A stretch of 64,000 nucleotides of DNA from Saccharospirillum sp040881935 (GTDB lineage Bacteria; Pseudomonadota; Gammaproteobacteria; Pseudomonadales; Natronospirillaceae): positions 1 through 64,000 of the forward strand of contig NZ_JBBECH010000060.1 in the NCBI RefSeq assembly GCF_040881935.1. Reading direction: 5' to 3'. Positions 1 to 8,075 of the stretch are shown piece after piece. Position numbers and translations under genes: made by a program. The notes under the pieces were generated by a model. That model ran no database searches. It was not told where the DNA came from and was given only the letters and a program-made list of their open reading frames with translations. Every line of letters begins with the position of its first letter. Position 1 is the stretch's first letter.

Positions 1-149
1 GTAGCTCCGTGAATATGAGTGGTTTTTCTGCAGACGCCACTGATGTTCCGTACAAAGTTTCTTCTATATTTTGTGACGATATAACTTCCATACCGGACAA
101 TTTATCAAGCAAAGAATTTGAAAAAGCCACTATTATGAATAACCAATAA
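1..149 (+). CDS. C-terminal end of an unidentified gene cut by the left edge
   Basis: One forward frame is open from the window edge (first full codon at base 3) to a TAA at 147-149, giving about 48 residues that end in the motif ATIMNNQ. The stretch is clearly richer in A+T than the genes to its right, which suggests an accessory or transferred gene. I do not recognise the family. An internal ATG at 15 lacks a ribosome binding site, so this is more likely the tail of a longer protein than a small complete gene. The frame could also be open by chance, since it is short. Confidence 0.35.
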   Translation, partial: SSVNMSGFSADATDVPYKVSSIFCDDITSIPDNLSSKEFEKATIMNNQ

Positions 150-214
150 CTATCAGTCGTTGCCGGGCATCCGTTACCCCTGATGAAATAGCGTGAATCG
201 CAAGATCAGAGTAA

Positions 215-940
215 TCATCGCGTCTGCGCTCCGCATTCACTTGCACAAGTGCTTTGTGACGAAGAGCAGCATCCAACTGCGCCACCATCGAGGCTTTCTT
301 GATCTGTTGTTTTAACAGGTTCGGAATTGCTGACACGTAATTCCTCGACTCCCTCGCGGATAACTTGCCACGCGGAGCGCAGGAAAAGTGCAGCGATAGC
401 AAGTCCCACTATTATGTCGGGCCAAATAGTATCGGTGAAGGCAACCAGCCCGGCGGCAATGATGACACTGCTGTTGGCAATCAGGTCGTTCCTGGAACAC
501 AGCCAAGTGGAACGCATATTGAAATCGTCTGCCCTGTGGCGATAAAGCAGCACGAAGCAAATGCTATTTGCAAGCAGGGCGATGGCGCCTACAGTGCCCA
601 TCCAATCGGCGGCAGGTACCTCCTGTATCACCAACTTACGAACAGCATCGGCAACGACAACAACACCGAACAACAACATGAAACCGCCCTTAAACAGGCC
701 AGCACTGGCTCGGGCACGACGGCCTCTGTTCAGCACGAAGAGTGTCAGTGCATACACAGAGGCATCGCCAAACATATCCAGCGAATCCCCCAGCAACGCG
801 GTTGAACTTGCTATCCAGCCAGCGGTGAACTCCACAAGGAACATCACGGTATTTATGGCAAGCACAATATATAGCACACGGCTCTGACTGGTCCTAAGTT
901 GTGCCAGTTCACCGGATTTGTTTTCACAGCAGCTATCCAC
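215..940 (-). CDS. Compact CDF-family metal cation efflux transporter with Cys-rich ends
   Basis: A 241-residue inner-membrane protein with about six hydrophobic segments between residues 22 and 195, typical of the cation diffusion facilitator fold. The second segment carries an acidic metal-site motif (LLGDSLDMFGDAS), and the fifth carries CSRNDLIANSS where most CDF proteins have HxxxD. It lacks the usual C-terminal cytoplasmic domain and ends in a Cys-rich tail (GCC, CASECG); the N-terminus also has a CC pair. The start is a GTG at 940, because an in-frame TGA lies just upstream. It is divergent from a MerR regulator, so metal-induced export (probably Zn, Cd or Pb class) is inferred. The exact metal cannot be read from the sequence. 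Confidence 0.85.
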   Translation of the reverse strand: MDSCCENKSGELAQLRTSQSRVLYIVLAINTVMFLVEFTAGWIASSTALLGDSLDMFGDASVYALTLFVLNRGRRARASAGLFKGGFMLLFGVVVVADAVRKLVIQEVPAADWMGTVGAIALLANSICFVLLYRHRADDFNMRSTWLCSRNDLIANSSVIIAAGLVAFTDTIWPDIIVGLAIAALFLRSAWQVIREGVEELRVSNSEPVKTTDQESLDGGAVGCCSSSQSTCASECGAQTR

Positions 941-983
941 AGCAGATACTCATAAAACTAGCGGTATAGTGATACTCTGAAGG

Positions 984-1004
984 TTATAGTAACTATAAGG
1001 TCAA
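984..1004 (-). promoter_or_regulatory. MerR-type operator and promoter for the CDF exporter
   Basis: On the minus strand a TTGACC hexamer (1004-999) is followed by a dyad, TTATAG-N3-CTATAA (984-998). This is the arrangement used by PbrR/CadR/ZntR-type regulators, which bind a dyad inside an over-long spacer. A possible -10 follows about 19-20 bases after the -35 but is weak. The -35 hexamer overlaps the start codon of the divergent merR gene, so the regulator very probably controls both genes from this one site. Confidence 0.7.
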
Positions 1005-1417
1005 TGGCGATGAGTAAAAAAATCTTCACCGTAGGTCAGTTAGCTGATCGCACGGGTATCAAGCCCGTGACTATCCGCTATTACGAAAAAATTGGAATCT
1101 TACCTGCAGCGAGTCGGTCGGAATCTGGCTATCGTTTATACTCAGTCGAAGACCATTCCAAGCTTCTGTTTATCCGCCGAAGCCGAGCGCTCGGTTTTAG
1201 CCTGGGTGATATCAGAGAACTACTCTCGTTAGCTGACAGCCAGCAAGAGTCCTGTGCCGGCGTGGACGCTAAAGTTGAGCAACAACTGGAGCAGGTACGC
1301 TCCCGACTAAAAGACTTGCGTGCAATGGAACAGGAGTTGAAAAGACTGAGTGCATGTTGTGAGGGTGGGATGATTATGGACTGCCGGATTATCGAAACGC
1401 TGTCCTGTAAGACATAG
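1004..1417 (+). CDS. MerR-family heavy-metal-responsive regulator
   Basis: A 137-residue protein with the N-terminal winged-helix of MerR (residues 7-75, including TIRYYEKIGILP), a long dimerisation helix (about 86-116) and a C-terminal metal loop. Cysteines at 84, 118, 119 and 127 match the positions used for Zn/Cd/Pb sensing in the ZntR/CadR/PbrR group. It should act in the cytoplasm and switch on the divergent CDF exporter when metal is bound. ATG codons at 1004 and 1010 are both possible; the first overlaps the exporter -35 element. The sensed metal is not determined. Confidence 0.9.
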   Translation: MAMSKKIFTVGQLADRTGIKPVTIRYYEKIGILPAASRSESGYRLYSVEDHSKLLFIRRSRALGFSLGDIRELLSLADSQQESCAGVDAKVEQQLEQVRSRLKDLRAMEQELKRLSACCEGGMIMDCRIIETLSCKT

Positions 1418-1550
1418 ATAGGGTTTTCCCGCGGTGTTAACAGCACAATTTTCCGGGTAGCGGCTAGTCTGCGTTGTTGATAAGCCGCCCCTGTGCTGTG
1501 GCCGCTGCTTGGCATGCGGCTGTACGCAACCTTAACTCAAACCCGACGAC

Positions 1551-3230
1551 TCACACAGCCCGACGACGATAATGCCGGTAGCGAGGCGTCCAGAAGTTCG
1601 CTTCGATGGTCTCGCGGACCTGCTCTTCGCTGCTCATCAGGGCCACGCCATCGGCTTGAGCCTGGCGCGCCACTTCAAAGGCGATTAGTTTGCTGGTTTC
1701 GCGAATGTTGGCCAATGGCGGCAACAGTGCACCTTCTCCGGCTTGTACCATGGGCGCCTGATTGGCCAGCGCCTTTGAGGCGGCCATCAGCATGGTATCG
1801 GTGATGCGTTCGGCGCCAACCGCCAGCGCACCCAGGCCAATGCCCGGGAAAATGTAAGCATTGTTGCACTGGGCAATGGGGTACGTCTGGCCGTTAACGG
1901 TAACCGGCGCAAACGGAGAGCCCGTCGCCACCAGAGCCTGACCATCGGTCCAGGTCAGCACATCGGCTGGCGTCGCCTCGACTTTTGAGGTCGGGTTCGA
2001 CAGTGGCATCACCACCGGTCGTGCACAGCCCGCGTGCAGCGCTTTAATGATTTCCTCGGTGAACAAACCACGTTGACCGGACACACCGATCAAAATGGTC
2101 GGCTTCGCCTGCTTCACAACATCCAGCAAGTCAGTACCGGACCAGTTGGCTACTGTGTCGGCAGATTGCGCCAATCGAGCCTGAAAATCATACAAATCAG
2201 ACATATCACTGGTTAGCAGGCCGAAACGGTCCACCATAAAGACGCGCTTGCGTGCTTCGGCTTCCGACAGGCCTTCATCCTGCATCGCCACGATAATTTG
2301 CTCGGCAATACCGCAGCCCGCAGAACCGGCACCTACAAAAGCGACGCGCTGTTCGCTGACCGGTTCACTTTTGGCTTTACAGGCCGCCAGCAAGGTGGCT
2401 ACGCAAACCGAAGCCGTGCCCTGAATATCATCATTAAAGCAACACAACTCATCACGGTAGCGATCCAGCAACGGCATGGCGTTGGTCTGGGCAAAATCTT
2501 CGAACTGCAGCAGGGCCTCTGGCCAGCGGCGTTTTACCGCCTGAATGAACTGCTCGATAAAGGCATCGTACTCGTTCTGACTGATGCGATTATGGCGCCA
2601 GCCCATGTACATCGGGTCGTTCAGCAGAGTCTGATTGTTGGTGCCCACGTCCAGCATTATGGGCAGGGTATTGGCCGGGCTGATGCCGCCGCAGGCGGTG
2701 TACAGTGACAGCTTGCCAATAGGAATACCCATACCGCCAATACCCTGGTCGCCCAGGCCCAGAATGCGCTCGCCGTCGGTCACGACGATGACTTTCACAT
2801 TGTCTTTGGTCGCACTGCGCAGCATATCGTCCATGTGATCGCGATCCGGGTAGCTGATAAACAGACCCCGGTGGTTGCGATAAATATTGGAAAACTCCTG
2901 GCACGCCTCGCCGACCGTGGGGGTGTAAATAATCGGCAGCATTTCCTCGAGGTGATCCTCAAGCAAACGGAAGAAAAGGGTTTCGTTATCGTCCTGAATC
3001 GAGCGCAGAGTAATGTGTCGGTCGAGATCACTCTGGCACAACTGGTATTGGCGGTAAGCCCGCTCGGCCTGCTCTTCAATGGTTTCCACATTTTGTGGTA
3101 GCAACCCGATCAGGTTAAACGAAACCCGCTCATCCTGTGTGAAGGCGCTGCCTTTGTTCAACAACGGCAATTCCAGCAGGGTTGGTCCGGCGTAGGGAAT
3201 GTAGAGCGGGCGTTTGTCAGTATTACTCAT
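1551..3230 (-). CDS. maeA: NAD-dependent malic enzyme
   Basis: A 559-residue cytoplasmic enzyme that decarboxylates malate to pyruvate while reducing NAD, matching the length of E. coli MaeA (565). Visible features are the catalytic tyrosine region IYTPTVGEA (Tyr102), the lysine in PIGKLSLY (Lys173), the metal-binding acids in LQFEDF and CFNDDIQGT (about 244-270) and the dinucleotide-binding loop GAGSAGCG (300-307). It stands alone on the minus strand, downstream of an orphan TRAP binding protein. A link to uptake of C4-dicarboxylates is possible but is only inferred from position. Confidence 0.95.
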   Translation of the reverse strand: MSNTDKRPLYIPYAGPTLLELPLLNKGSAFTQDERVSFNLIGLLPQNVETIEEQAERAYRQYQLCQSDLDRHITLRSIQDDNETLFFRLLEDHLEEMLPIIYTPTVGEACQEFSNIYRNHRGLFISYPDRDHMDDMLRSATKDNVKVIVVTDGERILGLGDQGIGGMGIPIGKLSLYTACGGISPANTLPIMLDVGTNNQTLLNDPMYMGWRHNRISQNEYDAFIEQFIQAVKRRWPEALLQFEDFAQTNAMPLLDRYRDELCCFNDDIQGTASVCVATLLAACKAKSEPVSEQRVAFVGAGSAGCGIAEQIIVAMQDEGLSEAEARKRVFMVDRFGLLTSDMSDLYDFQARLAQSADTVANWSGTDLLDVVKQAKPTILIGVSGQRGLFTEEIIKALHAGCARPVVMPLSNPTSKVEATPADVLTWTDGQALVATGSPFAPVTVNGQTYPIAQCNNAYIFPGIGLGALAVGAERITDTMLMAASKALANQAPMVQAGEGALLPPLANIRETSKLIAFEVARQAQADGVALMSSEEQVRETIEANFWTPRYRHYRRRAV

Positions 3231-3392
3231 AGTGGGCTGATCTATTCCATGTCATTAATCGGATTAAACGGTCATTAGATGAGGTATTTTAGCATCAATG
3301 GAGCGCTGTGTTCCCGTCGTCTCAGCTTGCATTGAAAGCACCAGCCACCGGAACCCAGCGTTCCAGTGGGCGAACCGACTATAAGGGGCCGA

Positions 3393-4388
3393 TCAGGGAA
3401 CTCGGTTGGCATCGAGCGCGGCCTCGATCACATCGGCCCCAATCAGGGGTTCGTACTCCTGCCACAGCGGTTTCATCGCGTTTTGCCATTGGGCCAACTG
3501 TTCAGTGGTCGGCTCATGCAGGGTAACACCCGACATCGCCGCAATGGAGGTACGGTCGTTCTGGTTTTTGGCCAGCGCCACGGCATTGCCATATTTCACC
3601 GACATTTCCATGGCGAATTCAAATTCTCGCAACTGGTCTGCCGTTAAGCTGTTCCAGAACTCGGCATTGGTGATTACCATGTAATCCAGCACCCCATGAT
3701 TCGATTGCATCATAAAGGGTTGGTGCTCGTAGAAGGCCTGGGAATATATGTTCGACCAGGTATTCTCCTGCCCCTGAATTTCGTTGTCGGCCAATGCCTG
3801 ATAAACCTGACCGAAGGCCATGGGTACAGCTTCGGCATCCAGCAATTCAAACTGCTTTTGCAATACCTCTGATGTCATGGTCCGAAACCGCAGCCCCGCC
3901 AGGTCATCCGGCCGGGCGAAGTCCCGGTTAGCGGTCAATTGCTTGAGCCCGTTGTGCAGGTAGCCCAATCCCAGAATGCCGTCCGGCTGCATATGAGTCA
4001 GCAGCGCCTGGCCAGTCGGGCTGTTCTGAAAGCGCTCAACCGCGTCCATATTGGCAAACAGAAACGGCAGATCATACACCATTAACTGGCCGGTATAGGC
4101 TTCGAACTTCGACAGTGACGGTGCCGCAAAATGAATGCGGCCCTCCGCAATGGCGGTTACCGCCTCATCGTCATCCATCAACTCGGTATTCGGATAAATC
4201 TCAACCTGAAACTGATCCCCCAGCCGACGCTCGATCATCGATTTGAACATCAGCGCCATCTTTCCCTTGGGCGTGTTTTCACTGACGACGTGCGAGAAAA
4301 TCAGGGTTTGGGGTTCAGCGGTTGCGAACCCGGCGAGCAGCGCGCAGGGTAACGCGAGCCGCAGCCAACGGAGAGTGAGCAGCATCAT
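3393..4388 (-). CDS. TRAP transporter substrate-binding protein, DctP family (orphan)
   Basis: A 331-residue periplasmic protein with a signal peptide ending near residue 24 (LLAGFATA) and the DctP fold. Typical segments are FSHVVSENTPKGKMALMF, the binding-arginine region GLRFRTMTSEV, and GQENTWSNIYSQAFYE. Such proteins deliver organic acids to a DctQM permease. No permease gene adjoins it; the complete TRAP operons in this window lie 6 kb and 22 kb away. The substrate is unknown. Neighbouring malic enzyme hints at a C4-dicarboxylate, which is inference. ATG codons at 4388 and 4385 both fit the start. Confidence 0.88.
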   Translation of the reverse strand: MMLLTLRWLRLALPCALLAGFATAEPQTLIFSHVVSENTPKGKMALMFKSMIERRLGDQFQVEIYPNTELMDDDEAVTAIAEGRIHFAAPSLSKFEAYTGQLMVYDLPFLFANMDAVERFQNSPTGQALLTHMQPDGILGLGYLHNGLKQLTANRDFARPDDLAGLRFRTMTSEVLQKQFELLDAEAVPMAFGQVYQALADNEIQGQENTWSNIYSQAFYEHQPFMMQSNHGVLDYMVITNAEFWNSLTADQLREFEFAMEMSVKYGNAVALAKNQNDRTSIAAMSGVTLHEPTTEQLAQWQNAMKPLWQEYEPLIGADVIEAALDANRVP

Positions 4389-4645
4389 GAGCTTTTCCTG
4401 TGATTCAGATTATTATAATTGTGGGTCGCAACTGCGCCGACGCTGTTGAGCTGCAAGAATAGCGCCAGTGGCGCTGACCGCTTGTGGTGCCATGGCAAGC
4501 TTCAGGAGGGGTGGCAATCCACCCAAAACAGGGCCTGGAGTGGCGAGATCCCATCCATACCGTCAGACAGGCGAGGAACTCGTCAAGATGGTGGGTGCTG
4601 CTTCTTGCGTTTGCCTCTAACATCGAAGACCACACCCACGATTGA

Positions 4646-5551
4646 TCACCCCTGGAGGTGCTCCGGGCACTCCATTCGATCCGACAAGAAATCAATGAAA
4701 GTCCTCACTTTAGCAGACAGATAACGGCGGCTGGTATAGACCGCGTACAACTGGGTGTTGAGCGGCGTGTAGTCCGTCAATATCTGTTTCAAATGGCCCT
4801 GTTTGATCTCTCGTTCCACCATGCCACCGGGCAATATACCGATGCCCATATCATTAACCGCGGCCGACAACAACAAGGATTCATTGTTTGATTGCAGTGC
4901 CGAACTGAAGCGAAGTTTCACCTCGCCTTCCGGTCCGGTCAGTGTAAAGCTGTCCCCACGGAGCAGCGAATAGCCCAATATACTATGCCGCTCCAGATCG
5001 CTGCCCAGCACAGGCGTACCGTGCCGTGCCAGATAATCGGGCGAGGCCACAATGTAAAACGGGATGGTCATCAGCGGGCGGGCGATCAGGTTGGGGTGTA
5101 AGGTACGACTGGCCCGCAGGGCGAGATCAAAGCCCTCTTCGACAATGTCGACGAAGCGACCGCTGATGTCGATGTCGAAACTGACCTCAGGATACTGCTC
5201 ACGAAACTCACGCAGTAGCCGGGTGAAATAATCGGTTGCCAGCCACATGGGGGCGGTGAATCGAATGGTACCTCGGGGCGTTACCGTGGCCCGGCTAACC
5301 GTCGACTCCACTTCTTCAAGCTCCTCCAGCATAGCCCGGCAGCGCTCCAGGTAAACCCGGCCAGACTCCGTTACGCTCAAGTGGCGGCTATTTCGGTTCA
5401 ACAACCGGGCGCCCAATCGACTTTCCAGATGCATAACGTGCTTACTGACCATCGCCTTCGACAAACCCAGGTGCTCGGCCGCCTGCACAAAACTGGCGTG
5501 ATCGACAACGGCCACCAGCACTTTCATGCTGAGCAAAGTATCCATGATCAA
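4646..5551 (-). CDS. LysR-family transcriptional regulator
   Basis: A 301-residue DNA-binding protein with an N-terminal winged helix-turn-helix (residues about 5-65, FVQAAEHLGLSKAMVSKHVMHLESRLGARLL) and a periplasmic-binding-protein-like effector domain (about 90-295). The sequence is of the CrgA/DsvA-like group often placed next to oxidoreductases. It is divergent from an NADPH-dependent FMN reductase gene with 122 bases between the starts, so control of that gene is the natural reading. Starts at 5551 (MIMD) or 5545 are equally possible. Confidence 0.9.
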   Translation of the reverse strand: MIMDTLLSMKVLVAVVDHASFVQAAEHLGLSKAMVSKHVMHLESRLGARLLNRNSRHLSVTESGRVYLERCRAMLEELEEVESTVSRATVTPRGTIRFTAPMWLATDYFTRLLREFREQYPEVSFDIDISGRFVDIVEEGFDLALRASRTLHPNLIARPLMTIPFYIVASPDYLARHGTPVLGSDLERHSILGYSLLRGDSFTLTGPEGEVKLRFSSALQSNNESLLLSAAVNDMGIGILPGGMVEREIKQGHLKQILTDYTPLNTQLYAVYTSRRYLSAKVRTFIDFLSDRMECPEHLQG

Positions 5552-5553
5552 TG

Positions 5554-5570
5554 GTTTCCTTTTAAGAAAC
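5554..5570. promoter_or_regulatory. Candidate LysR operator between the divergent genes
   Basis: An inverted repeat GTTTC-N7-GAAAC lies three bases upstream of the LysR start and about 100 bases upstream of the FMN reductase. The spacing fits a LysR T-N11-A box. The assignment rests on symmetry and position only. Confidence 0.4.
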
Positions 5571-5673
5571 GTTACGTCAATAATACCGACATTGATTTCC
5601 TCTGGGTAGTCTTCATACTGTAGGAGTCATACAAAATTCGGTTGGCCATCCGGCCACCCCAGAGGAGCTTATT

Positions 5674-6228
5674 ATGAATAAGATAGCCGTCGTAACAGGC
5701 ACTACCCGCCCGGGCCGTAATAACATTGCCGTGGCCAAATGGGTTCTTGAAAACGCACAAAAGCGCAGCGACGCCCAATTCGAGCTGGTTGATATTGCCG
5801 ACTTCAACTTGCCAGTACTGGACGAAGCCATGCCCGCCGGCTTCCAGCAATACGCCAACGAGCATACAAAAAAGTGGTCGCAAACCATCGCCCAATACGA
5901 TGGTTTCATTTTTGTAACGCCGGAATACAACCACAGCATCTCTGGTTCGCTGAAGAACGCATTGGATTACATCAGCGTTGAGTGGAACAACAAAGCAGCC
6001 GGTTTTGTCGGTTACGGTTCCGCCGGTGGTGTCCGTGCCGTTGAGCACTTGCGTCAAATCGCTTCAGAACTGCAACTGGCGCACGTGCGCAACCAAGTGC
6101 AACTGTCGTTGTTTACCGATTTCGAAAACTTCAGCGAATTCAAGCCAGCTGATATGCACCTCGAATCCCTGAGTGCCATGCTCGACCAGTTGGTCCCCTG
6201 GACCGCCGCGATGAAATCCCTGCGCTAA
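5674..6228 (+). CDS. NADPH-dependent FMN reductase family oxidoreductase
   Basis: A 184-residue flavodoxin-like protein. It begins with the phosphate-binding loop GTTRPGRNNIAVAKW (residues 8-22) and carries the family motif FVTPEYNHSISGSLKNALD (about 75-93) and the glycine-rich VGYGSAGGVRAVEHLR. Members reduce FMN, azo compounds or quinones using NAD(P)H; the true substrate here is unknown. A strong ribosome binding site (AGAGGAG) precedes the ATG. It is divergent from a LysR regulator and ends in a clear terminator, so it forms a single-gene unit. Confidence 0.9.
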   Translation: MNKIAVVTGTTRPGRNNIAVAKWVLENAQKRSDAQFELVDIADFNLPVLDEAMPAGFQQYANEHTKKWSQTIAQYDGFIFVTPEYNHSISGSLKNALDYISVEWNNKAAGFVGYGSAGGVRAVEHLRQIASELQLAHVRNQVQLSLFTDFENFSEFKPADMHLESLSAMLDQLVPWTAAMKSLR

Positions 6229-6250
6229 GCGCAAACCGATTCATCATCAA

Positions 6251-6279
6251 AAAGACGGGCATTGCCCGTCTTTTTTTTG
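6251..6279 (+). terminator. Rho-independent terminator after the FMN reductase
   Basis: The stem AGACGGGC-ATT-GCCCGTCT is followed by an eight-T run. It closes the single-gene FMN reductase transcript. It could also work weakly for the converging GNAT gene, which ends at 6287 and has four A bases on the other side. Confidence 0.9.
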
Positions 6280-6286
6280 CGTGACA

Positions 6287-6760
6287 CTATCTCAACGCCA
6301 TACGCATGACATGCTGGGGGCCGGCGGCCCCACCCTCATAAAGCGCTCCGGTATCGGTGAAACCCGCCGTTTCGTAGCAGTGATAGGCACCCCGATTCCG
6401 GCAATTAACCGTCAGCCAGACTGATACGCGTTGCGAATATGCGCCCTGAAGAAAAGGAAGTAATGCCCGGGCAGCGGCCTTACCCAGCCCTTGCCCCTGA
6501 CGCCGGCTATCGATCAGGAACGTGCGGATACCCAAAGCCCCCTCTGAGCAAAACTCAAATTCGGCGGCGAAATCGGTATCAACAATAAAGAAACCGACCA
6601 ACGAATCATCAAGCCAGATGCCATGGGGGTGTCGTGAATCACCCAGGCAATCAAGCGCCTCAGCAATCGTTCCGGTAAATTCCAGTTGTTCCGGTGCCAC
6701 CGCAAGCTCTGTCGCGAGACTAAACTCATCATCACCCAATCGCTGCAATGCCAGCGCCAT
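6287..6760 (-). CDS. GNAT-family N-acetyltransferase
   Basis: A 157-residue cytoplasmic acyltransferase. The acetyl-CoA loop is RRQGQGLGKAAARALLPFL (about residues 87-105), followed by the GNAT beta-strand and helix NRGAYHCYETAGFTDTG. The acceptor cannot be told from the sequence. Its ATG overlaps the TGA of the upstream VOC gene (TGATG), so the two are translationally coupled in one operon. Confidence 0.85.
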   Translation of the reverse strand: MALALQRLGDDEFSLATELAVAPEQLEFTGTIAEALDCLGDSRHPHGIWLDDSLVGFFIVDTDFAAEFEFCSEGALGIRTFLIDSRRQGQGLGKAAARALLPFLQGAYSQRVSVWLTVNCRNRGAYHCYETAGFTDTGALYEGGAAGPQHVMRMALR

Positions 6761-7197
6761 CAGGTCGCGAACAGGCTGCTGCGGTCGGCGAAACCCTTCA
6801 TTTCAATGGCATTGCCACTGGGGTCGCGGAAAAACAAGGTACCCTGCTCGCCCGGCTGCCCTTTAAAACGAATGTAGGGTTCGATCACGAACGCCAGCTT
6901 CATTGCCGTCAACCGATCGGCCATGGCTTGCCATTCTTCCATCGACAACACCACACCAAAGTGCGGCACCGGCACCTCGTGTCCATCGACGGCATTGGAA
7001 ATGGGCTGCGCGGCTTCAGCCTTATCGGACAGGTGCGCAACGATCTGATGCCCAAAGAAGTCGAAATCGATCCAGTGATCGGAACTGCGCCCTTCGGCAC
7101 ACCCCAGAACCTCACCATAAAATTGGCGGGCCGCCGCCAGATCATGAACTGGAAACGCCAGATGAAACGGAGATAACGCCGGGGATTGGATAGACAT
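6760..7197 (-). CDS. VOC-family protein (glyoxalase/dioxygenase fold)
   Basis: A 145-residue single-domain vicinal-oxygen-chelate protein. It shows the paired beta-alpha-beta-beta-beta repeats, opening with FHLAFPVHDLAAARQFYGEVLG and closing with GTLFFRDPSGNAIEMKGF. The likely metal ligands are His 12, His 79 and the glutamate of IEMKGF. Similar proteins are annotated as glyoxalases, and the reaction is not predictable. It is the first gene of a two-gene unit with the GNAT downstream. Confidence 0.85.
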   Translation of the reverse strand: MSIQSPALSPFHLAFPVHDLAAARQFYGEVLGCAEGRSSDHWIDFDFFGHQIVAHLSDKAEAAQPISNAVDGHEVPVPHFGVVLSMEEWQAMADRLTAMKLAFVIEPYIRFKGQPGEQGTLFFRDPSGNAIEMKGFADRSSLFAT

Positions 7198-7291
7198 GGG
7201 AAAACCTCGCTTACGCAGTTAAACAGATGCTGTTGGAACCTGAGACTATCGGCTTCGCCCCGGGCAGGCAATGCCATTCACTGGCGTCGCC

Positions 7292-8062
7292 TTACAACCC
7301 ACCGGCAAGATCAATCACACTGCCGGTACAGTACGACGACCGATCGGACACCAACCAAAGAATGGCTTCGGCAACTTCCCTGGGCTCACCGCCCCGCTGC
7401 ATCGGAATGCGTTCGCTTAAACGCGCCACCCGGCCCGGTTCGCCGCCATCAGCGTGAATGTCGGTATGAATCAGCCCGGGCCTGACCGCGTTCACTCGTA
7501 TACCCTCGGCAGCCACCTCCAGTGACAACCCCCTGGTCATAGAATCGAGTGCGCCTTTTGATGCCGCATAGTCGACATACTCATTCGGCGAGCCGGTACG
7601 GGCCGCCGCCGAGGAAACATTGACGATGGACCCACCGGCCCCGCCATGGCGATGCGACATGCGTTTAACGGCTTCACGGCAACACAGAAAAGGCCCGGTC
7701 ACGTTGGTCGCCAAAACCTGATTGATGCGCTCTGCGGTCATCTCCTCCAGGCGCATCTGGGTCTTCAGTATGCCGGCATTGTTCACCAGCACCCGCAGTG
7801 TTCCCGACAATCGATCAATGGCCTCGAACAATCGCACCACCTCCGTTTCCCGGGATACATCGGCCTGGATAACCTGACAACGCCCACCCGCTTCGCCAAT
7901 GCTGAGTGCTACGGCCCGGGCAGACTCCACATCGGACCGATAATTAATGCACACGAAGTACCCTTCTTTTGCCAACAACCGGGCAGTCGCCGCCCCGATG
8001 CCCCGGCCAGCGCCGGTTACCAGTGCAATGGAATTCGTTGTTGTCATAACGCGGCTACTCAT
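7292..8062 (-). CDS. Short-chain dehydrogenase/reductase (SDR)
   Basis: A 256-residue classical SDR. It has the nucleotide loop TGAGRGIGAATA (about 17-28), the NNAG motif (VLVNNAGIL), and a catalytic triad of the Ser in VNVSSAAA with YVDYAASK (Tyr and Lys). The C-terminus, GSVIDLAGG, is typical of FabG/glucose-dehydrogenase-like members. The substrate is unknown. ATG codons at 8062 and 8047 are both possible; the family core starts just after the second. It follows the M14 carboxypeptidase gene by 13 bases on the same strand. Confidence 0.88.
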   Translation of the reverse strand: MSSRVMTTTNSIALVTGAGRGIGAATARLLAKEGYFVCINYRSDVESARAVALSIGEAGGRCQVIQADVSRETEVVRLFEAIDRLSGTLRVLVNNAGILKTQMRLEEMTAERINQVLATNVTGPFLCCREAVKRMSHRHGGAGGSIVNVSSAAARTGSPNEYVDYAASKGALDSMTRGLSLEVAAEGIRVNAVRPGLIHTDIHADGGEPGRVARLSERIPMQRGGEPREVAEAILWLVSDRSSYCTGSVIDLAGGL

Positions 8063-8075
8063 TCAGATCCAGGAA

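Noticed and set aside
4389..4645. Possible gene or repeat between the orphan dctP and the LysR gene
   Set aside because: The open frames there have no family resemblance. Only a small AGCGCC-AGT-GGCGCT hairpin was seen, without a T run.
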